DNA of 64,000 nucleotides from Vitis vinifera (GCF_030704535.1 NC_081821.1:7889001-7953000), one strand, 5' to 3'; shown: positions 48,463 to 62,611, numbered from the stretch's first letter. The notes: a model not told the origin generated them from the letters alone. Numbers and translations are program-made.

Positions 48463-49240
48463 AAGAATTCCTCCATTCCATGTGAGGTTTTGAACGTAAA
48501 TGATCAGCTGTTAGGTGTGGATTACAGTTGAGTTGATTAATTAGCTTTATAAGAAAGGTTAAGATAAGGCTTAGAGGTGGCAGGTCTTGGCTTTTCAATG
48601 AACATATATTTATATCATTTGCTAAGATTCCAAGTTGCGAGTGTAGCGTGATGAGCGTAGCTTGAATTGGAAGTGATGCCTGCACCAAATCTTTGCTTCC
48701 TAGAACAAGGGTTTTCCTCATGGGGAAAGAATGTTTTTGGGGTTAGTGTATATTATAAGTGACCATGATTTAACTACACTATCTCTCAGCCTCTAGATTT
48801 GTTTAAGCATTGGTAAATATGTATGACCCATCTTCTGAACTATTTTTATTTAAATTTTCACTGTAACCCAGATCTAAAACATTGTCCTTATTTTCGTTCC
48901 ATAAAGTCAAAGTTTGGTGTGGACAAATCCGATCCATGTGCTGGGCCAGATCTCTAAAGTCTAAACCCCATTTTGAATCACTCCAAGCTAGCTCAAGAAC
49001 AGTCTCCTAAGGGCTAGCAGGCCCAAGAAAATAGGGTTTTACCTTTTAGAGCAATGGTAGATTGGTTGGTGCCTCAACTTCCATGGAGTGAGGGTTGGTG
49101 CCCAATGTTTGTAGTGTTGTTTCCCCCAAGTGGATTCTACCTAATGCCATTCTCTTCCTATTTCTTCACTTCTGGTGAAAAGTACCCATTCCATGGTCTT
49201 TGTATTTTTTATTTTATTTTTTTGTTTTTATGTGTACATA
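48463..49240. other. Spacer upstream of the heparanase-like gene
   Basis: Likely promoter sequence at its left. No coding frame with a recognisable domain; the 92-codon minus frame at 48443-48721 overlaps the duplicated leader and is not called. Confidence 0.45.
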
Positions 49241-49945
49241 ACCCTCATTTTTCATGTCTAATCTAATACAAAAGTTTGAAGATTTTGATCCGATTATTGA
49301 TTTCATCGGTTCAATCAACACTCAAAACTATGTTTAATGCGAGTAATGATTGAAGCAACCGTCACATAAGATATGGAACACGAGTACTACTTTTTTAGTC
49401 TCGATTTGGATGGTTTCCTAATATTTATCTTGTACGAATCAATAATTTTTTTTTAAGAAGAATATTTTTTTTGTCTTTTACTTGAAGTTTTTTGAACAAA
49501 ATTAGTCAAACAAATAAAAAAACTTTTATTAAATTTTAAAAACAGCTTTTGATTTCTTAAAAAACATTTGAAAGAAACTTTTATGTATTACGTGACCCTC
49601 GTTTTTTATACCTAATTTAATAAAAAAGTTCGAAGATTTTGACCCAATTGTTGATTTCATTTATCCAATCAACATTAAAAACTATGTTTAATTTGGAGTA
49701 ACGATTGAAACAAACATCACTTAAAAGAAATTGAATACGACAGTTACTTTTTTCTATTTCGATCAGAATAGGTTTTTAATATCTGTCTTGCAAAAGTCAA
49801 TAAAATCATTTTAAAAAGCAAAATTTTTCTATCTTTCATTTGAAGTTTTTTGAATAAAATTAGTCAAATAGACAAAAAAAAGCTTTTATTATATTAAAAA
49901 AAGGCTTTTTCATTTCTTAAAAATCGTTTGAAAGGAACTTTTTTT
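49241..49945. repeat. Tandem duplication with a 354-bp unit
   Basis: 49241-49594 and 49595-49945 align along their length (ACCCTC-TTTTT, GAAGATTTTGA-CC, TTGATTTCAT, TTGAAGTTTTTTGAA-AAAATTAGTCAAA and AAA-CTTTTATTA in the same order). The copies are diverged at many sites, so the event is not recent. Non-coding. Confidence 0.75.
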
Positions 49946-51780
49946 ATAAATATGTGTATACTTATTATGATGTTGATTATTGAAGTATGAATTGTTCTTT
50001 TCTGAATTCCAATCAAACTCATCACATGCCTGAAATTTGAAAATGTTGGTAAAGAATGGCCCCATTGAAAAATTCGAAAGGGTGACATAGTCCACATTGC
50101 CCTGATCCAATCACCATAGAGTGAGTGCTCCACCAAACTAGCTTTCAAGTGCATCCATGGTATGTTTTGAAGGCATGTCAGACCCTGTTCTTCATCTCCC
50201 ACATTATCAGCACATCATTCAAAATCTCAAGATATAGTTGTAGATCTGTCTGTCTGTCTATCTACCATTTTTCAAAAAGTTTCTGACAAAATCTCATGAA
50301 TTGGGGAGGTGGGTTTTCTTGGAAGTCAAATTTTTTTTCTTGAGAAAATGAGAGGGAGGAAAAGTGGGAAATGGGCCACAACCAATCTTTGGACACAAAT
50401 GGTCTTCTAGTCCATGTGGTGCTTCCCTAAAACGAAACCCCACCCACCTTGATGTGACCCTCCTCTCCACTATGGTCTTCACCAAACCGGATTTCATGCT
50501 TTTTGGGCATTCAATGTTAGCCAGCAGGCACCAACATTGCTCAAAATCTTGGATTCTAACTCATCCTGGCTGCTTTTGTTAGGCGGAAGGGAATAGAAGG
50601 TGAATCATACAATGTAGAAAAGTATGTTTGAAACCATTCTTAAAGTAAATAATTTTGAATTTATAAAATAGGGTTTGGCAATTTTTAATAAACTTGTTAT
50701 TTTTTAGAATCGATTTCATATATTTTTAACTTAACACTTAAAATCATTGTATTATATATTATTTGATAAAACTTAATATTTATTACTTAACGATTTAAGT
50801 TAATTTTAAGTTAAATTATTATTAGATTATTAACTTAAAACTTAATACTTAATTTTTACTTTTAGTATTAAGGTTGTTTGATAAAATTTACTTAAAATTT
50901 ATTTACCTTCATAAATTATAATTAGGGTAAAAAAGTTTGAGTAACAATAAAGGTTATGAACAAAAGACATCGTATAGGTAATTATGACCAATAAGGTTAA
51001 AAATGTAAAATCAATGTGTGAACTTAAAATAAGTTAATTGTTTTTACTTATTACTTAAACTTTTTTTTATTTTAAGTTATATCACTAAGTTATTTTATAA
51101 AATATGTTTAATTTATTTAATGACTTAAATTAAGTTATTAAGTTACTTTAAGTTGTTAAATTTATTTACCAAATGTCCACTGAATTTTCAAATGATAGAC
51201 CTTGTTCTTAGAGATAATTAAAAACTAACTTGACATTAAAAACCGATCTTTGAAAAATATTATTTAAAATGGTGTTAAAGAGACCCTTATATTTTGATAT
51301 CAATGGGCTTTGATTTTTATATTTTGTTTTAAAGTAAAACTAAATTCATAATTTTTAAAGGGTAATATTGATATTATAAAAGTTTTATTAAATATAAAAA
51401 AATTATTCATTAAGTTAAAATAAAAAACTTATAATAAGTAATATTTTTCTTATTTTTATATTAAATTATTTTAAAATCATAAGCTTTTTGGGTAAACTTG
51501 TCATAAAAATGGGTTTTTGACTTCCTAAAAGTTTGCCATACTTGGCTCATCAAATATGTAAAATTATAATAATTTTGAAAAAATAAGAGCATCCCATTTC
51601 AGTGTGTTCCAAATTTCTATATTAAATATTAATTTATTTTGTTTTTGGAAAATAAGAGACTACTTTATTGAGATAGTGACATTAATTTTGAGATCCAATG
51701 GGCATTGAAGTCATTTTGTAATGTAAGGGCACCTTCGTAATAAGGTTGAAAAAGGAATGAGAGTATTGTCAAATTGGACG
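49946..51780. other. AT-rich spacer with self-complementary repeats
   Basis: From about 50700 to 51180 the text is dense in TTAAGTTA/TAACTTAA motifs on both strands, typical of a foldback MITE, but ends were not resolved. No gene is seen. The region leads into the SCAPER-like promoter. Confidence 0.45.
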
Positions 51781-51809
51781 GTCCTTCACCACCTTCTTCA
51801 TTCCAGCAG

Positions 51810-51816
51810 TATATAA
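51810..51816 (+). promoter_or_regulatory. TATA box of the SCAPER-like gene
   Basis: TATATAA lies 428 bp before the ATG at 52238. It is followed by a CT-rich leader (CTCTCTTCTTCTTCTTCTTT) typical of plant 5' UTRs. Confidence 0.5.
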
Positions 51817-52237
51817 TTCACTTTGACAACCTCCCTCTCTTCTTCTTCTTCTTTCCCTTCCCTCCTACCTTTTCCGTCTAAAAGTTCCCCAAACCCTAGA
51901 AAAAACTTCTTCTCTCGATCATTTTTCTTATCAAGTTTTCACTGGAATTATCCCGGGACTGGAATTTCATTTCTCTGGACTTTATTTCCAGCTCTGACAT
52001 GTTATTTCCCTTAAATTGTGGAGTTTGAATTCAACGATTCCAACCCTTCTAGCCACCAGTGTTTTCCGTTTCTGTTTCCGGCGATTTTCTCATCATTGAG
52101 TTTCCTTCTGTTTCCCAATTCGATTCCATGGTTCTTGAATTTTGATTTTAATAAAGTTGGTGAAGATTTGACCCCATTTGTTGTTGTAATTTTGTGTGTT
52201 TGTTTTGAGTGGAAAATCTGGGGTCATCGATTTCCCG

Positions 52238-55200
52238 ATGGAGAACAGCGGGGAAGCAGTAGACGATCATGGCTCGGGATGGTTCGAAGTGAAAAAGGTG
52301 TTCTTGTTTTTGTCATTTTCTTGGAAACACATTATCATTTTTACTTATTTTTTTAGTTGATCATATCAACGCTCTATTTGGTTGCTGTGAAAACAAAGGA
52401 AAATAAAAGAAAAGAAAATTTTGAGGGTTTCTTTCTGTGTTGTTTTTGTTCAAGAAATGAAAAGTTCAACTTGATTAAGGGAAGTAGTTGTATTTGGCTT
52501 AATAATCACCTCATTGATCAATGGTACCTAGGGTAAGATTGCTTGCATTTGTTGGATGGAATATTGTAGAGAAACTAAAGCTGAAATGGTGTAAACAACA
52601 TTCTCCATTTTTGGGGTACTTACCTCATCATTTGTTATTTCATTGGATACATTACAGATAACCCAAAACAACTGCTAAAATTGAAGTTTTGGTTTTATGG
52701 AATCTAGGTCTTATGTCTGTGATAGGCTGCAGTTCAGCCTCAGTTGTGATATTGAGAACTCTAGGTTTGGTTCTGATCATCACCATCAATTAGTTCAATT
52801 TAAGGAATATGGAAGACACATGCTATTTGGGAAGTTAGAATACTGGCTAAAAAGACCCGTAATTAGATTATTCTCATTAGATCTTAGACTGTGCACTCTG
52901 TCCGAATAATATGGTCTCTGAAAGATTTAGTTAAGACTTTAGGTCTTTTACAGCATAGAATTAATGGCTTGAGATTACATAGTAAGTGTAGATAGATCAC
53001 ACTGGTCATGCCAAATAAATGAATTGCACAACATTCTTTTTTCTTTCCCCCCACCCCCCTTCCCCCTTTTTTAATAATGTTGTTGGGTAATCAATATCTT
53101 TCTAATTGTAAGTTTTTTCAAGCCGTCTAACCTTCCAATGCTGCCCCTAAGAATTTGGTGGCAAACATTTGATGGCCATTGATACTCTGATATTTAAAGT
53201 GGAGAGCATTTACTGATTATTTCCCTCTTGAGGTTCCTTCACAGGCTAAGGATTCTCAGCCATTAGTGAATTATTTTCTTGTTTGCTTTGAGAACATCCT
53301 CCCGACTGTTGGCAAAAGAGATCCTCTTTTTCCGTGTTAATGTTTTCTGGATATCTGGGCTGATTTTATACTTTCTTCCATTATTCTTCTGAGGTTCCTG
53401 ATGTGTCAATTTCAGAAGAAAATAAATTATAAATATGTTGAAATTATTTTAATTCTATGGATTTGATTCAGTGGTGGTGAAGAAGAAAGCCTCCAAAGCC
53501 CAGTAAAACTGCCTGAAGTTCCACTACTTACTGTTTGACTCTAGCAATGGTGAATATTCTGAAGCAATTACTATAAGAATCTTTTGGAGCTTTTACACCA
53601 TGACCAGCTTTGTCAACTGAAAGTAGAACAAATGGCATCTGTAAGTGCCATGCCTTAGGAGTGATTTCATTGTTATCCAAGAGAACTAATTAATAGGGAG
53701 AATTTTTTTATTTAATGGTTGAATAGTCTGTATGAGGATACAGATTGATTGACAGGCAATAGAGAGGTTGCTTGTTCTCCTTTTATATCCAATCATGTGG
53801 GATTTGCTCAGAGTTTTCTCTTATTTATTTCTTTGGGTATGCTGTGTGAGCTTGCATCCCACTTGCTTAGGGAAAAGAACCAATTTTGACCTGGTTATAT
53901 ATGATGCTTGCTTAATATTTTGTGATGCATTGGAGGATTTCTCTCTCTCAATGTTGTTCTCATGTGATTTTCTCATATTCTTGCTAATCATATTAGGTTT
54001 CATAATTTTGCAATTGTTCCATTTTGAGTTTTTCTAGTTCTCATTGTTATGACCTAAGAGTTGACTCTATACAACTTAATAGATTTTTCAAGAAATGATC
54101 AATTTATCCCATTATCTGTAGTGCACCTTAGATCTTCTGTTTTCTTATTTCTTTTCCAGAAGCATAGAAGTAGCTCAAAGTTCTCCTTACAAAGTTGGGT
54201 CGGGGGATTTTCAGGAAAACATTCGTCTACTTTTCTGCATAATCAGTCTTCTTTAAATGGAAAAAATGGAGATTCAAATGGCAAGCGTAGATCCAAATTT
54301 CCAAAGGCAGGGGGGAATTTTTCCATGCATAGCCAGGGTAGTGCTGGGAATCCTATTCCTGTATCAAATGAAGATGAAAAAGGTGTAAGTTACCTTGATA
54401 AATGTGTAGTTAATCAAGATAGTGGATGTTCCAAATCATCCCAGTCGGGTACCACACTTCCAACAAATTCTAATAGTAGAACTGGTAACGTTCAAGAAGT
54501 TCCTCAAAAGGATAAGCCTGATGTGGTTCACAAAATCAAATGGGGTGATCTTGAGGAGGATACTTTTGTACAGAATCAGGAAAGCTCTGTGGGGCCTGAA
54601 ATTAAGTTTGGTGCTATTTCAGATAATAATCTGCCAGTCTGCAGGAATTCTGAGATTAGTAATGATTTGGTCTCGTGTGTTTCTTCTTGTACTGATCCTC
54701 TAGGGAACCACCTGGAGATAATATCTGGGAATGCTGATGTTGTTGCTAACGAGAATTCGTTATCTCTTGGGAATGAATCAATTGAAGGGAAATCTACAAA
54801 GGTAAATGAAATATCTTTGAAAGATATGGAAGTATTGGTTGAGGATGGTGGAACAGGACCAAAAAATGATGTTTCATATTGCAAGGAAGTTCACCATGAA
54901 TGTGTCAAACTGATAAATGATTGCACTTTAAGTTCTAGTTGTCCGACTGGTGGAGATGCTGAGATGACAGTGAAACTTCAGGTACCCATCATTATGTCTC
55001 AGGATAGTCATTCAGAAATTTCTGAACTACCAGTTAGAAATGGTGATTCAACCACACTAATGGTTGTCCAAGACTCCATGTCATATCCACCTGAAAATAG
55101 TGGACCTGAAGTTTCCGTAGAATCCACTATAACAGACTCTGTTGAAGTCTCTGGGGTTGCACAGGATAGTAAAATACATCATGATGCATCAAAATTGGAG

Positions 55201-58200
55201 ATTATGAGTTCCTCTGGAGAAGGTGATGCAGGGGAAAGCAAAGAAAGGTTTAGGCAGCGGCTTTGGTGTTTTCTATTTGAGAATCTTAATAGGGCTGTGG
55301 ATGAACTTTATCTTCTTTGTGAACTAGAATGCGATCTGGAGCAGATGAAAGAGGCTATTCTTGTTCTTGAAGAAGCTGCATCTGACTTTAAAGAGCTAAA
55401 TAGTAGAGTGAAGGAATTTGAGAAGGTGAAAAAATCCTCTTCTCAATTAACCGATTCTACACCAATGACCATGAAAACTGATCACCGCCGGCCTCATGCT
55501 CTCTCATGGGAGGTATATATGCTTGCCTCTTTTCCTTATAAATGTGACAAATGGCTTCCAAGGTTATATTTGAATCATTCATCATCAAAAGCAACACATG
55601 CATAAATATGCTTACATGTCAGTCCTATACTGCACATCTCTCAAGAAGCTTTATTCTTGGGCTTTAGCATATCGTACCCTCATGGTGCTTTCAGTTCTCT
55701 TTCTTTCTCCGTGTTCAGTTGGGAAAATTTTGGAAGTAGGGAAAATGCTATTTATTTTTCATTGGTCATCAAAATATCCGAGACCATGAATTCCATTTTG
55801 CCATTCCTTTGACTGTTACATAGAAAATTAAATTATAAGATAATAATTCCTTATACCAGTTTCAAATTCTGAAAAGGATCAGAAGTAAACATATTTATCA
55901 ATTTTTTTGGGAAGAAAATAGAAATATATTTGTTGATGTTGCACAGAAAATGTTTACAAAATTGTGTCTTGTTGCAACCCTTTAGGGCTCTGATGATGGT
56001 GATCAATGAATATAAATATTTGATATGTTTTTTTTTTTTTTTTTTCAATTCTCAAGGAATTTATTTTTTGGACAAAAACTTTTTGGCTAAGAACTTTAGT
56101 TTGACATGGTCCTTGCATTGATTCCTATGTAAGATAATTTGTTTTTACTGAGGTTGAAACTGAACAGGATTGGCATGTCATTTATCAAATTATTAAGAGC
56201 TTTATCACAAATGAGAAGGGAGTGGTTAGTAATTTTATGATGGAACTGGTGATTGAGGAATTTGTTCCATGTATACATGTGTACCATTTAGGAAAAAGGT
56301 AACCCTCATCTTAGTTAAGCTCCATAAGAGGAGAATATTGTATTTTGTATGCATGTGAATATCTACACACTTATATATTGCTTTTTAGTTTGTGTGTACA
56401 TTTATTTCTGCAAGTTTTGGTTTTGGAAACTAGCAGGTGATGGAACGATTATGATGAATGATTTTCTTTTTCCATATATTGTTTACTTGTGAAGCTAACT
56501 CCATCAGATTCTTCTACTAAGTATTGCAAAGTCTATCTTCATTGCACCAAGTTCTATAATGTGGACAATGTTATTCACTTGATGCTGAGTGCAGGTTCGG
56601 AGAATGACGACATCTCCACATAGAGCTGAAATACTGTCTTCATCTCTTGAGGCCTTTAAAAAAATTCAACAGGAGAGAGCTAGCATGCGCCAAGTTAATG
56701 ATCCAAAAATCCCAGGGCCCGAGTTTCCTATTCAATATTGTGAAGATTCAATATTGAAGCCAAGAAAGCAGGGTGGAGTTTCTGATCTCATTCAGGGCAA
56801 CTTAAATGCAGAGAAGCGGAATGTTGAACCTGTCAAGTCCAGCAAGTTAAACTCTGTGCAAAATGGCCGTGTTTCTTCACAAAACTGTTCCACTTCTGAT
56901 CCAAATTCATGTAGGTTACCTGTCAAGGATGGTTCTGCTTTTTCTGGAAAAGGAAAGAGAGAACATCTTGGATTCACATCTGAATCAGATAAGCTTCTTC
57001 CTAAGAAAGATACAATGTTAACAGAAAGCAACATTGAGAAAAACCCTAAACCCATGGATCATTTGAAGAGACAAATTCCTATTGCTGAAAAGGATAAGGA
57101 TAAGGAAAAGGAAAAGAGAAATGCACCTTCATGGAAATCCATGGATGCTTGGAAGGAGAAAAGGAACTGGGAGGACATACTTGCATCTCCATTTCGTGTT
57201 TCTTCTCGTGTTTCACACTCTCCAGGAATGAGCCGGAGAAGTGTTGAGCGTGCACGCATTTTGCATGATAAATTAATGACTCCTGAGAAAAGAAAGAAAA
57301 CCGCTTTGGATCTGAAGAAGGAAGCAGAAGAAAAGCATGCACGGGCTATGAGGATTAGAAGTGAGTTGGAAAATGAGAGGGTTCAAAAGCTACAGCGTAC
57401 ATCAGAAAAATTAAATCGCGTTAACGAGTGGCAGGCTGTTCGCAGTATGAAGTTACGAGAGGGAATGTATGCTCGTCATCAGCGTAGTGAGTCTCGGCAT
57501 GAAGCTTTTCTAGCCCAAGTAGTGAGAAGAGCTGGTGATGAAAGCAGTAAAGTTAATGAGGTTCGTTTCATTACATCCTTAAATGAAGAGAATAAAAAGC
57601 TTATGTTGCGTCAGAAACTTCATGATTCAGAGGTGAGGAGAGCTGAAAAACTACAGGTGATAAAAACTAAACAGAAAGAGGACATGGCAAGAGAAGAAGC
57701 TGTTTTGGAACGCCGGAAACTCATTGAAGCTGAAAAGTTGCAGCGACTTGCTGAGACACAGAGGAAAAAGGAAGAGGCCCTATTTAGAAGGGAGGAGGAA
57801 CGCAAAGCATCAAGTGCAGCACGTGAAGCAAAGGCCATTGAACAACTGCGGAGAAGGGAAGTTAGAGCCAAAGCCCAGCAAGAGGAAGCTGAACTCCTGG
57901 CCCAGAAATTAGCTGAGAAACTTAGTGAAAGTGAACAACGTCGTAAGTTTTACCTGGAGCAAATACGGGAGAGAGCTTCAATGGATTTCAGGGATCAATC
58001 TTCACCTTTACTGCGTCGTTCTTTGAACAAAGACAGTCAGGGTAGATCTACCCCAACCAACAATAATGAAGATTATCAAGCAACCAGCATCTCAGGTTTG
58101 GGAAGTGCTACTATTCCAACTGGCAATGTTGGATTGCAACAATCTATGAGACGAAGGATTAAAAGGATCCGGCAAAAGCTTATGGCTCTAAAATATGAAT

Positions 58201-61200
58201 TTCTTGAGCCACCAGTTGGTAATGAAAATGCTGGTATTGGATATAGGACAGCTATGGGAACTGCAAGAGCAAAAATTGGCAGGTGGCTTCAGGAACTCCA
58301 GAAACTCAGGCAAGCAAGGAAGGAAGGAGCTGCAAGTATAGGACTGATAACTGCTGAAATGATTAAGGTACTTGTTTAGAACTTTGTTTTAAACCTTGTC
58401 GGGATCTAAATATTGACAACATGGTTACCATTGGATTTGGTTGCTGTTATGTTTCAGAGTTCATAGCTTTACAATAACTTGCTATAAATTTATGGCTTTC
58501 TCCCTAGTGAGTATAGAAAATGAAGCAGGGGTCAACTTTCTTTGGGTAGGCACATTTTGAGAGATCGTAAGGTACAAACCTACAGTCTGGTGATGCACAT
58601 AGTAAATTTTTAGTTAGCTGAAACTATTCTTTACTGCTACCTATGCACAGTGTGCTCTTTGCACTTATTTTATTTGATTTTGGGAAAATCTGATTGATTT
58701 CTAATTTGTTGATTTTGATCTTGAGCACAGTTTTTGGAGGGAAAAGACCCTGAGCTGAATGCTTCTCGCCAAGCTGGTCTGGTTGATTTTATTGCTTCTG
58801 CCTTGCCTGCTTCTCACACGTCAAAACCTGAAGCTTGCCAAGTGACAATATATCTTCTGAGACTTTTGAGGGTGGTACTATCTGTGCCTGCAACCAGGAG
58901 TTATTTTCTGGCCCAGAATCTCTTGCCCCCGATTATCCCCATGCTGTCAGCTGCTCTTGAGAACTATATTAAGATCGCAGCATCTTTAAACATCCCTGGT
59001 AGTACCAGTTTGTCATCAAGCAAAGCATCAGTGGAGAATTTTGAGTCAATATCTGAAGTATTGGATGGGTTCTTATGGACTGTTACTACAATTATTGGTC
59101 ATATTAGCTCTGATGAACGCCAACTTCAAATGCAGGATGGTTTGCTGGAGCTTGTGATTGCATATCAAGTTATTCACCGGCTACGGGATCTTTTTGCTCT
59201 CTATGATAGGCCCCAGGTGGAAGGAGCACCGTTTCCTTCATCTATTCTCTTAAGTATAAATCTATTGACAGTTTTAACATCCAGACCTAGAACCATTTCT
59301 TTGATTGATTGGAAATCTTTCCCAGTTGAAACAATTACAGGAAACGAAATTCAAGAAGCTAAACTTACAGAGTCTGCAGATTTTGGACATTCCTATGTAA
59401 ATAACTCCAGTGGAGATCCCAGACCTCCATTATCCACACTAAATGGTAGCACAATTTTACCTCTACCAGATGTACCAGAGGATAGGCCATTAGATGAACC
59501 ATGTAAAATAAATAGAAATATTGAGTCAGTATCCATAGGCAAGGATTGTGAGAAGAGGCTGGCTGATATTTCAATTGAGTTGAATAATGTTGATTCAAAC
59601 ATGACAGATGCTTCAGATAGCTCTCAGACAAATTTGAGTGAGGATATTTCCAAGTCTTGTATACCTCAAAAAGGTGAGCAGAATTCAAAGAATATTTGCG
59701 CTGAACAAAAGACTGAGAACATATCAAGCTTGAAGCAACCGATGGCATTTCTTCTTTCTGCTATCTCTGATACTGGCCTAGTCAGTCTTCCTTCACTTCT
59801 AACAGCTGTGCTGTTGCAAGCAAACAATAGATTGTCTTCAGAACAGGTAACCATGCGGCTAACTTCTCATATATTGGTATGAAGTTGAGAAATATATTTC
59901 GTTTCATCATGAAGAGTTTCTGTGAATGCTCTGAGATTTGTACAGACCTTGCTTCTCAAACTACAGTTTGCTTTTGTCGTTTTGGTGACTTATTTTCCCA
60001 GCCTGTGTCATGCTTATGAGAATATGTTGATTCATTTTCATGTTTGACCTTCCATCCATTCCTTTACAAATTTTTTATGCTGCAAAATTTTTGTTTGTTT
60101 TCATTGTAGGATCTCATTCTTGACATGGGTGAATGCCACATGTCACGGATTTTGCCTACAGTTCAGATGTATACAAATTTCTATGGTACATTTATGGTAT
60201 TATGGCTTTGATTTAGTGGGTGCTTTAGTCATTATGATAGGTTCAGGATAGGTGGGGATCCAGGCTGTGCCCCCTCTCTTCCCTATGTCTAAGATATATC
60301 TGATTTTTTTAATAAGATTGTACAGGTCTTTTAATGGACCATGGTTCTGAAAAAGTTAAATAAACTGGAAAAGATTAACACTTTGCTCTTTGATTTATAG
60401 TGTTTTTGTATTCAGCTATTTTTTAGCTTTTCTGTCACAATGTGATTTGCTTTTTACCTTGCAACCCATCTTGTGTCATATGATTCAAGATTGAAAGTTC
60501 ATATTCAAATTCAAAATTTTTGGTGTATATGGCATTGAAGTTTATTTATTTCCTGATCAAACTTTATGCTGCTAAAAACTTGAAGTACTGTGTGCTAGTG
60601 ATACATATTTGGCAATAATTTTGGTATTATACATGACCAATTCCAAATTTTAACCTTTATGCTCTTGGTGGGTATTAACTCCTAACGAAGTGCTTTTGTC
60701 AACATATATATTTACATCAGATACCATCCCAAAGGCTTTAAGGACAAGCCACTTGGTTTTAAATTGTGGAAGAGAGAAAAGTATGGAGGAAGGTGATAGT
60801 ACCCTACAAATCCCTCTGTCGCATTCTTTGCAAAGGAAATGGAGAATCGATAGACCACCTTTTTCTTCATTGCCCTGTTACCATTGGACTCTGACACAAG
60901 TTGTTCAATCTAGCAGGGTTGGCTTGGGTTCCTCCAAGGAGTATTGAGGACATGTTGGTTATTGCTTTTAAAGGCTTGGGGAACTCATTAAGAGGCAAGA
61001 CACTTTGGCAAATCGCTTGCCTTACTTTGTTATGGATGGTATGGCAAGAGAGAAACAATAGGATTTTTGAGGATAAGGGGAGAACGGAAGAGATGTTATG
61101 GGACTTGATTCTGTTTTATTCCTCTCTTTGGGCCTCTTGTATTGCAACTTTTAGAGGAGTTCCTCTAAGTGTTTTACAACTCAACTGGACTGCAGTTGCG

Positions 61201-62611
61201 CTTCAAAAGTTTGAGCGTGTTGAGGTTTTTCTGTGTTTTTAGTTTTCTTTAGTTGGGTGTTTTCTCTTTTGTTCAGTTTTTGTTTTGTGGGAAGGACCTC
61301 TCATCCTTCTCTTGGTTTTCTCTCTTTCTCTTGTTTCTCTTCTTTCTCCTGTATCTTTTCTTTTATTAATATACTTTTCTTCGTTTCTGATAAAAAAAAA
61401 AAAAAAAAAAAAAAGGTATGGAGGAAGGTGATAGTTGTCCTTTCTTTGCCAAAAGCAAACAGTTCCTCAAAACCTCAGCTCTCTAGTCAAGAAATCATTC
61501 TGATAAGAACATCAACAATGAGGGTGAAAGAATGGGAATAAAGGATCCTCTTGCCTAATACCCTGAAGGCGGTAGCCCAACTTCTAGCTTCTCTGGTAAT
61601 CAATACTGTATAGGACACCTATGAAATGTATCATTAAGCCACATGAGCAATCTAGAACCATGCCATTTCATCATTTTATTATCTAGGAAAGTCTACCTGA
61701 CTTGGTCATAAAACCAAAACTCTCATTTTCTGATTTGGACAGATGAACCCAAGCATTTTTATCACTAATTATCGTTTATCAGTGATAGCTGCCCAAATAC
61801 CATCTATGTAGGTTAATTTGCTCATCCCACTTGTTGCTATACTCTTTGTATTTGGTTCCATTAACTTTCTTTTTTTGGCTTCCAACTTCCTCTGCACACT
61901 ACAAAACCATTTCTAGGTAGGTTTTACTTCATGCTTGGCATACGCTGAAGCAAATTAGCACTCTCCAACATATTTTGTTGAATATTTCTTAACTTTTCTA
62001 TGAAGGCTTAGAAGTTCTCGGTACCCTCATGATTGTTACATCAATGCCAATAAGTATTGTTATTGCTGGTAAGTGATGCCAGTTAAATGGGAAAAACAAG
62101 TAATTAAGTTATGTTCTGCTTGTGATATTATGATTATGATTAGTTAGATGATTTAATTTTTCTTTTCTGTTAAAAAATTGCTAAACATCATAAACTTAAA
62201 TGGGCAATTTTCTGTTTCAGGGTTCTTATGTCCTTCCATCAAATTTCGAAGAAGTGGCAACTGGGGTGCTGAAGGTGTTGAACAATTTAGCTTTAATAGA
62301 TATCACTTTTATGCAGAGAATGCTAGTGAGTTATTTCATTTTGCTTGTCCTGTTTTATATTTTATTTAATTAATTAATTTATTTTTTGGTTGGATGGATT
62401 TAACTCCTTGAACTTTGTTTAATTCTGATTCTTTGATCTCTCTGCTCTCTTTTGTGAAATGCTTCTTTGATATATTCTGCTCCAAGTTTGACATTTTCCT
62501 TTTCTCCTGAATTAATTACAGGCTAGGCCAGACTTGAAAATGGAATTTTTTCATTTGATGAGTTTCCTTCTTTCCCATTGCACCAGTAAATGGAAAGTAG
62601 CTTATGATCAG
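52238..62611 (+). CDS. SCAPER: SCAPER homologue (S-phase cyclin A-associated protein in the ER), 5' part
   Basis: Six exons are visible: 52238-52297, 54160-55512, 56595-58367, 58731-59846, 62221-62325 and 62522-62611. All are multiples of three, giving 1499 residues so far, and the gene continues past 64000. It starts MENSGEAVDDHGSGWFEVKK joined to KHRSSSKFSLQSWVGG. The SCAPER_N domain is at about residues 379-445 (RFRQRLWCFLFENLNRAVDE, then a leucine/glutamate helix). Exon 3 encodes a long basic, charged coiled coil with ERR/EEERK repeats. Exon 4 onward is helical and armadillo-like, containing LVDFIASALPASHTSK and PSNFEEVATGVLKVLNNLAL. In animals SCAPER binds cyclin A at the ER and links TTC5-marked ribosomes to CCR4-NOT during tubulin mRNA decay; the plant role is inferred only. 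No zinc finger is seen in the part covered. Intron 4 contains nested LINEs. Confidence 0.92.
60680..61780 (-). mobile_element. Old LINE reverse-transcriptase relic, interrupted
   Basis: On the minus strand, 61780-61436 shows in order VSYTVLITREARSW, GIRQEDPL (the GIRQGDPLSP reverse-transcriptase motif with one change) and FTLIVDVLIRM, across frameshifts. After the younger insertion, 60780-60680 continues with VSDVNIYVDKSTSL, similar to the VSGLKINLGKSEL segment of plant L1 LINEs. It is not functional and lies antisense in SCAPER intron 4. Confidence 0.6.
60801..61415 (+). mobile_element. Young 5'-truncated LINE insertion with 20-bp target duplication
   Basis: GTATGGAGGAAGGTGATAGT occurs exactly at 60781-60800 and 61416-61435. 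Between them lies 615 bp ending in a poly(A) tract of about 23 bases. It codes the LINE C-terminal zf-RVT region (CKGNGESIDHLFLHC, then LWQIACLTLLWMVWQERNNR, FRGVPLSVLQLNW), with one stop after the zinc motif. The target was itself a LINE relic in the other orientation. The perfect duplication and long tail indicate recent insertion by target-primed reverse transcription. Confidence 0.9.

Noticed and set aside
61233..61541. 102-codon frame after the LINE domain
   Set aside because: It runs through the LINE 3' UTR and translates the poly(A) tail as lysines; not a gene.
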